Positions 60,629 through 64,000 of a DNA stretch of 64,000 nt are shown one piece after another. The position numbers and the translations under genes were made by a program. Within the stretch, counting starts at the first letter, position 1; each line of letters opens with the position of its first letter. The notes under the pieces were generated by a model. The model ran no database searches. It was not told the DNA's origin and saw only the letters and a list, made by a program, of their open reading frames with translations. The stretch comes from Bacteroidota bacterium (GTDB lineage Bacteria > Bacteroidota > Bacteroidia > Bacteroidales > VadinHA17), in NCBI GenBank assembly GCA_011050615.1, contig DRFJ01000017.1:29025-93024 (forward strand). The letters run 5' to 3'.

Positions 60629-62287
60629 TCAGGCACCTTCAATAAGTTCCCTCGCGTTCTCCAGTGAGGCTTTTGTTATTTCATTCCCGCTTAATAATCG
60701 CGCTACCTCCCTTAGTTTTTCTTTATCATCTAACAATTTTATATGTGTAATGGTTGAATCAGCCTCATCCTCCTTGTAAACATGGTAATGCATTGTGCCG
60801 TGTGCAGCCACCTGGGGAAGATGTGTGATATTTATCACCTGCATCTTTTTCCCCATCTCCTCCAGGATATTCCCGACGCGGGTAGCAACATCCCCCGACA
60901 CACCTGCATCTATCTCATCAAAAAAGATAGTTGGCAGGCTCTTATTATCGGTCAATAATGATTTTAGGCTCAGCATGACTCTCGAAAGCTCACCGCCCGA
61001 TGCCACTTTACCAATATTTTCAGGCAGTGTCTGCTTATTGGCCGAGAAAAGAAATTCAGCATGGTCCCTGCCATTTTCTGAGAAACTGTCCTTCTGGACA
61101 AGTTTAATTTCAAAACGTCCATTTGGTATACCAAGCTGAACAAGAAGGTTCTTCATTTTTTCTTCAATGAAAGGAAGGTGGTAATTCCTGTTTTCACTTA
61201 TTTTATTTGCCAGTTCATTCAGCCTTCCCAGCCTTTTATCAAGCATTTGCTCCAGTTCAGACAGTCTCTCATCACTGGTCTCAATGCCTGATATGGCATT
61301 TCGTAATTCCTCCCTGATTTCTATCAGTGATTTAGTATCCTCTACCCTGTGTTTTTGCATTAACGAATTGAGATTATCAAGGCGTTCCGTTACATGTTCC
61401 AGCCTGGCCGGATCGCCTTCAACAGAAAAAGCCTTGTTGTTCAATTCATTACCCAGGTCATTAAGCTCAATTACAGTACTCTCAATTCTTTTAATGAGGT
61501 TTTCGGCATCAGGATAAAAGGGCACTATTCTTTCAAGTAATTTTCTTACTTCATTTAAATGATTGAGTGCTGAGATATCGTCTCCGCTTATCAATATTGA
61601 AGAATTGGCAAGTGCTTCATTAATTTCCCCGGCATGGGTCAGCAATTCCTGCTCCTCTTCAAGATCCTTTTCTTCTCCCTCACGTAATTTTGCTTCATCA
61701 AGTTGTTTAAGCTGGAAAGAATAATAGTCAAGGTCTGCTATTCTTTTGTCCCTGTCATTTGCAAAGGTACGGTATTCCCACTCAAGCCTTTTATATTCAT
61801 TATATACCGTCCTGTACTCATCAAGCAAAGTATTATGATCGGCAAAGGAATCTATCACGCTCAGCTGAAACTGGTTGGAGTTGAGCAGAAGGTTCTGATG
61901 CTGCGAGTGGATATCAATAAGGCTGTTACCCAACTCCTTCATAACATCCAGGGTAACAGGTGTATCATTTATGAAGGCCCTGGATCTGCCATTTTGCGAA
62001 ACTTCGCGGCGTAAAATCACGGGGTGCATCTCATCAATATCGTTTTTTCTGAAAAACTCTCTGATTGTTTCGCCTTTTATATCAAAGTAACCTTCAACCA
62101 GGCATTTTCCGGATTTATCAAGCAAGCTTGATGAATCAGCCCTGACACCCAGTATAAGAGATAATGCACCAAGTATTATTGACTTCCCCGCACCTGTTTC
62201 ACCGGTTAATACCGTAAAGCCTTTATCGAAATTCATTTCGAGTTCTCTTATCAGGGCATAATTACGGACAAGCAGTTTTTTCAGCAT
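60629..62287 (-). CDS. recN: DNA repair protein RecN
   Basis: The 552-residue SMC-like ATPase acts in double-strand-break repair. LVRNYALIRELEMNFDKGFT then VLTGETGAGKSIILGAL (Walker A) opens the head. A long coiled coil spans about 150-360. The second half-head has VASGGELSRVMLSLKSLLTD (signature) and PTIFFDEIDAGVSGDVATRV (Walker B), and ends INITHLPQVAAHGTMHY. Full length. It is 12 bases downstream of the DUF4835 gene and in line with coaBC, the usual Bacteroidota order. Confidence 0.96.
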   Translation of the reverse strand: MLKKLLVRNYALIRELEMNFDKGFTVLTGETGAGKSIILGALSLILGVRADSSSLLDKSGKCLVEGYFDIKGETIREFFRKNDIDEMHPVILRREVSQNGRSRAFINDTPVTLDVMKELGNSLIDIHSQHQNLLLNSNQFQLSVIDSFADHNTLLDEYRTVYNEYKRLEWEYRTFANDRDKRIADLDYYSFQLKQLDEAKLREGEEKDLEEEQELLTHAGEINEALANSSILISGDDISALNHLNEVRKLLERIVPFYPDAENLIKRIESTVIELNDLGNELNNKAFSVEGDPARLEHVTERLDNLNSLMQKHRVEDTKSLIEIREELRNAISGIETSDERLSELEQMLDKRLGRLNELANKISENRNYHLPFIEEKMKNLLVQLGIPNGRFEIKLVQKDSFSENGRDHAEFLFSANKQTLPENIGKVASGGELSRVMLSLKSLLTDNKSLPTIFFDEIDAGVSGDVATRVGNILEEMGKKMQVINITHLPQVAAHGTMHYHVYKEDEADSTITHIKLLDDKEKLREVARLLSGNEITKASLENARELIEGA

Positions 62288-62299
62288 ATTAAGAAATGT

Positions 62300-63220
62300 T
62301 TATTGCTGTATTTTTTCATAGTCTGACTTATTCGCGGGGTCTATTTCAGCAAGTATTTCCACTACCCTGCTTTTCTCTTCGGGGAAGGCCTCCCTGAATA
62401 TATTTATAAGTTCATCTTTTTTTGCCTCCATTACAATCGTCAAATAGTACATGAAAGGGTCAGGCCTTCTCCTGTAAACATCCTGCAATAATCTGAGTGT
62501 TTCAACCATTCCGGTCCTGGCTTCCGTCACGCTTGATTCAAGGCGGTCAAGCCCTTCCAGATGATACCTGTAAATAAAATCCCTGACATTCGAATATTCC
62601 CTGTTCAGTATATTATTTACAAGCCAGTATCTGTTCCTGTTACGTGAACCGTCATAGGGTTTCCAACCCGGTTCCGGCGCATTCTGGGCGTTGTTTACTA
62701 TACGTTCACATACCTCAAACATTTCAGTTCCGCCTCTTGGCGAAAATGAATCATAATCGAAACCAAGTATAAGATAGGCATAATAGCTTAATATTGCCGT
62801 AAGGTTAGACCGGTGCATCGTAGGATCAAATTCAAGAGGCTGATACTCAACATACTGAAATTGTATGTTATTATCTACAAAATTTAGCATTGTTGAATTA
62901 TAGGTAGCGTTAAATACCGGCCGGCGCGAAATAACCTGCAGGGTACCCCTGAACTCATCTGCTGAAAGCTGCTCTGTCAGGTTGATCATTATGTTGCAGT
63001 CTATCCTTTCACTGTAACTGTAGACATGGTTAGTCCAGACAGTATTATTCATGAACTCATAAATAGTTCGCTGCATTGTCTGGAAAACCTGCCGGTTTGA
63101 TCCCTGTATTCTCTGGGAAGATATCTGGACGGTGCAGTTCAGTTCCTGGGCACTTATTTGCACACGAGACATCAGCAGGAAGGCAGTTGCAATAATTATT
63201 ATTTTTTTTACCAGGCTCAT
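62300..63220 (-). CDS. DUF4835 exported protein
   Basis: The 306-residue protein has a signal peptide (RVQISAQ), then ELNCTVQISSQRIQGSNRQV and FQTMQRTIYEFMNNTVWTNH, which mark DUF4835. The middle has NATYNSTMLNFVDNNIQFQY and a helical second half. It is periplasmic or outer-membrane associated, with no known function. Its fixed place between coaBC and recN in Bacteroidota is kept here. Homologues are nearly universal in the phylum. Confidence 0.9.
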   Translation of the reverse strand: MSLVKKIIIIATAFLLMSRVQISAQELNCTVQISSQRIQGSNRQVFQTMQRTIYEFMNNTVWTNHVYSYSERIDCNIMINLTEQLSADEFRGTLQVISRRPVFNATYNSTMLNFVDNNIQFQYVEYQPLEFDPTMHRSNLTAILSYYAYLILGFDYDSFSPRGGTEMFEVCERIVNNAQNAPEPGWKPYDGSRNRNRYWLVNNILNREYSNVRDFIYRYHLEGLDRLESSVTEARTGMVETLRLLQDVYRRRPDPFMYYLTIVMEAKKDELINIFREAFPEEKSRVVEILAEIDPANKSDYEKIQQ

Positions 63221-63233
63221 AATTATAACAAAA

Positions 63234-64000
63234 TTATATCATTGTCTCAATCTTATCCAATATATCTGCAGCAACTCCGGTCTTTGATTTTAACTCAAAT
63301 TTTTCGATAATATTGCTCTTGTCAATAAGTGATACCTTATTAGTGTCGAAGCGGAAACCGGCACCCTTATCCCTCAATGAATTAAGAACTATAAGATCAA
63401 AATTTTTCCTTCTGAGCTTATTTATGGCATTAAACTGTTCATTGTCTGTTTCGAGGGCAAAGCCGGCCAGTAACTGGCCGCTTTTTTTTATTTTTCCCAG
63501 TTCTGCCGCGATATCAACAGTGGGTTTGAGACGAATGAGCAAGGATTCATCTTTTTTCTTAATCTTTGATCCGGAAACAAATTCGGGTGTATAATCAGCC
63601 ACTGCAGCAGCCAGGACAGCTATGTCGCAATCGTAGAAATACTTGCGTGTTGCCTTTGCCATATCTTCGGCTGAAACAACATTAACAGTTTTTATTCCTT
63701 CTTTCTTAGGCTTATAATCTACCGGGCCAAGCACCAATATTACACTGGCACCTCTTTCGAATGCTTCCTCGGCAATGGCAATTCCCATTTTACCGGATGA
63801 ATAGTTGCCGATAAATCTTACCGGATCAATTCTTTCGTGTGTGGGCCCCGCATTAACCAGTACCGTCTTACCTCTCAGGCCGGACTTTTTTTTTTAAAGA
63901 AATTTTTTATTGTGTCTGCAATTTCCTCAGGTTCAGCCATACGACCCTTTCCCTCCAGTCCGCTAGCCAGTTCACCTGTACCGGGCCGGATGCTTATGAC
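63234..64000 (-). CDS. coaBC: CoaBC (phosphopantothenoylcysteine decarboxylase/ligase), C-terminal part, frame broken at an A10 run
   Basis: Two overlapping reading frames together give the end of CoaC and all of CoaB. From the edge the CoaC end reads GTGELASGLEGKGRMAEPEE and TIKNFFKKKSPA, then stops. One base over, CoaB begins LRGKTVLVNAGPTHERIDPV then RFIGNYSSGKMGIAIAEEAF, and runs to VAADILDKIETMI at 63234. The switch is at ten consecutive A (63895-63886, minus strand); one more A, or a -1 slip there, restores a single fused protein. CoaBC makes phosphopantetheine from phosphopantothenate and cysteine and is normally essential, so a simple null allele is unlikely. A base-count error, slippage or a true split are the options. 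The active-site cysteines of CoaC are outside the window. Confidence 0.85.

Noticed and set aside
63234..63788. CoaB as a separate gene starting at the ATG at 63788
   Set aside because: That start would cut off the NAGPTHERIDPVRFIGNYSS nucleotide-binding segment, which is plainly present upstream in the same frame.
1..64000. tRNA, rRNA, CRISPR array or riboswitch
   Set aside because: I scanned the intergenic gaps and found no cloverleaf, no regularly spaced repeats and no recognisable riboswitch core; gaps are mostly short.

Overview
The window looks like chromosomal DNA from an anaerobic, fermentative member of the Bacteroidota (Bacteroidales/Marinilabiliales-like; I cannot name a genus). 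The reasons are AT-rich sequence with little Shine-Dalgarno signal, -7 boxes of the TAnnTTTG type, and several lineage-typical families: DUF3276, DUF5606, DUF4835, the long NusB beside DUF1573-YajC-YbbR-CoaE, an orphan TonB-plug protein, LysM plus periplasmic-binding fusions, VPS10/BNR proteins and 7TM-HD proteins. Codon use is even from about 9.3 kb onward. I saw no tRNA, rRNA, CRISPR array, transposase or phage gene.

Layout. (1) 1-9.3 kb, minus strand: a decaying carbohydrate-utilisation region. Intact or apparently intact genes are a CocE-like hydrolase (cut by the window edge), a plug-domain protein, one S1 sulfatase and a GH95 alpha-fucosidase. Between them lie at least six wrecks: two sulfatases, a fusion of an L-rhamnose mutarotase start with a sulfatase fragment, an M3-like peptidase missing its catalytic core, a CocE start and two lipoprotein starts. 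The likely original target was a sulfated, fucose- and/or rhamnose-containing glycan. (2) 9.3-16 kb: a DUF89 phosphatase, then an operon of three peptidases (M14, PepT, M28). (3) 16.1-20.4 kb: an electron-bifurcating [FeFe]-hydrogenase operon (hydB, hydA, hydC) headed by a small thioredoxin-fold ferredoxin-like gene that has lost all four cluster cysteines. A Rex-like operator and a -7 box precede it. (4) 20.4-26.1 kb: a TPR protein, an ECF sigma/anti-sigma/CpxP-like operon and a LysM-periplasmic-binding protein. (5) 26.2-29.6 kb: an NfnAB transhydrogenase with a dihydroorotate-dehydrogenase-like gene. (6) 29.7-45 kb: purC, phoH, a SAM hydrolase, mazG, an Fn3/FGE-like lipoprotein, a VPS10-like protein, a PgpH-like phosphodiesterase, LolA and FtsK. 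(7) 45-58 kb: carbamate kinase and ornithine carbamoyltransferase, the nusB-coaE block, and histidine degradation (FTCD, HutI). (8) 57-64 kb: an Omp85 barrel, a DUF819 permease, FabI, RecN, DUF4835 and CoaBC, which carries a one-base frame break at an A10 run.

How the genes fit together. Secreted peptidases release peptides. The citrulline/carbamoyl-phosphate enzymes and the histidine enzymes yield ATP, glutamate and one-carbon units. The reductant is balanced by HydABC (NADH plus reduced ferredoxin to H2) and Nfn (NADPH with NADH and ferredoxin). Together with the collapse of the glycan region, this suggests a lineage moving from complex-glycan use toward protein and amino-acid fermentation; that last step is inference.
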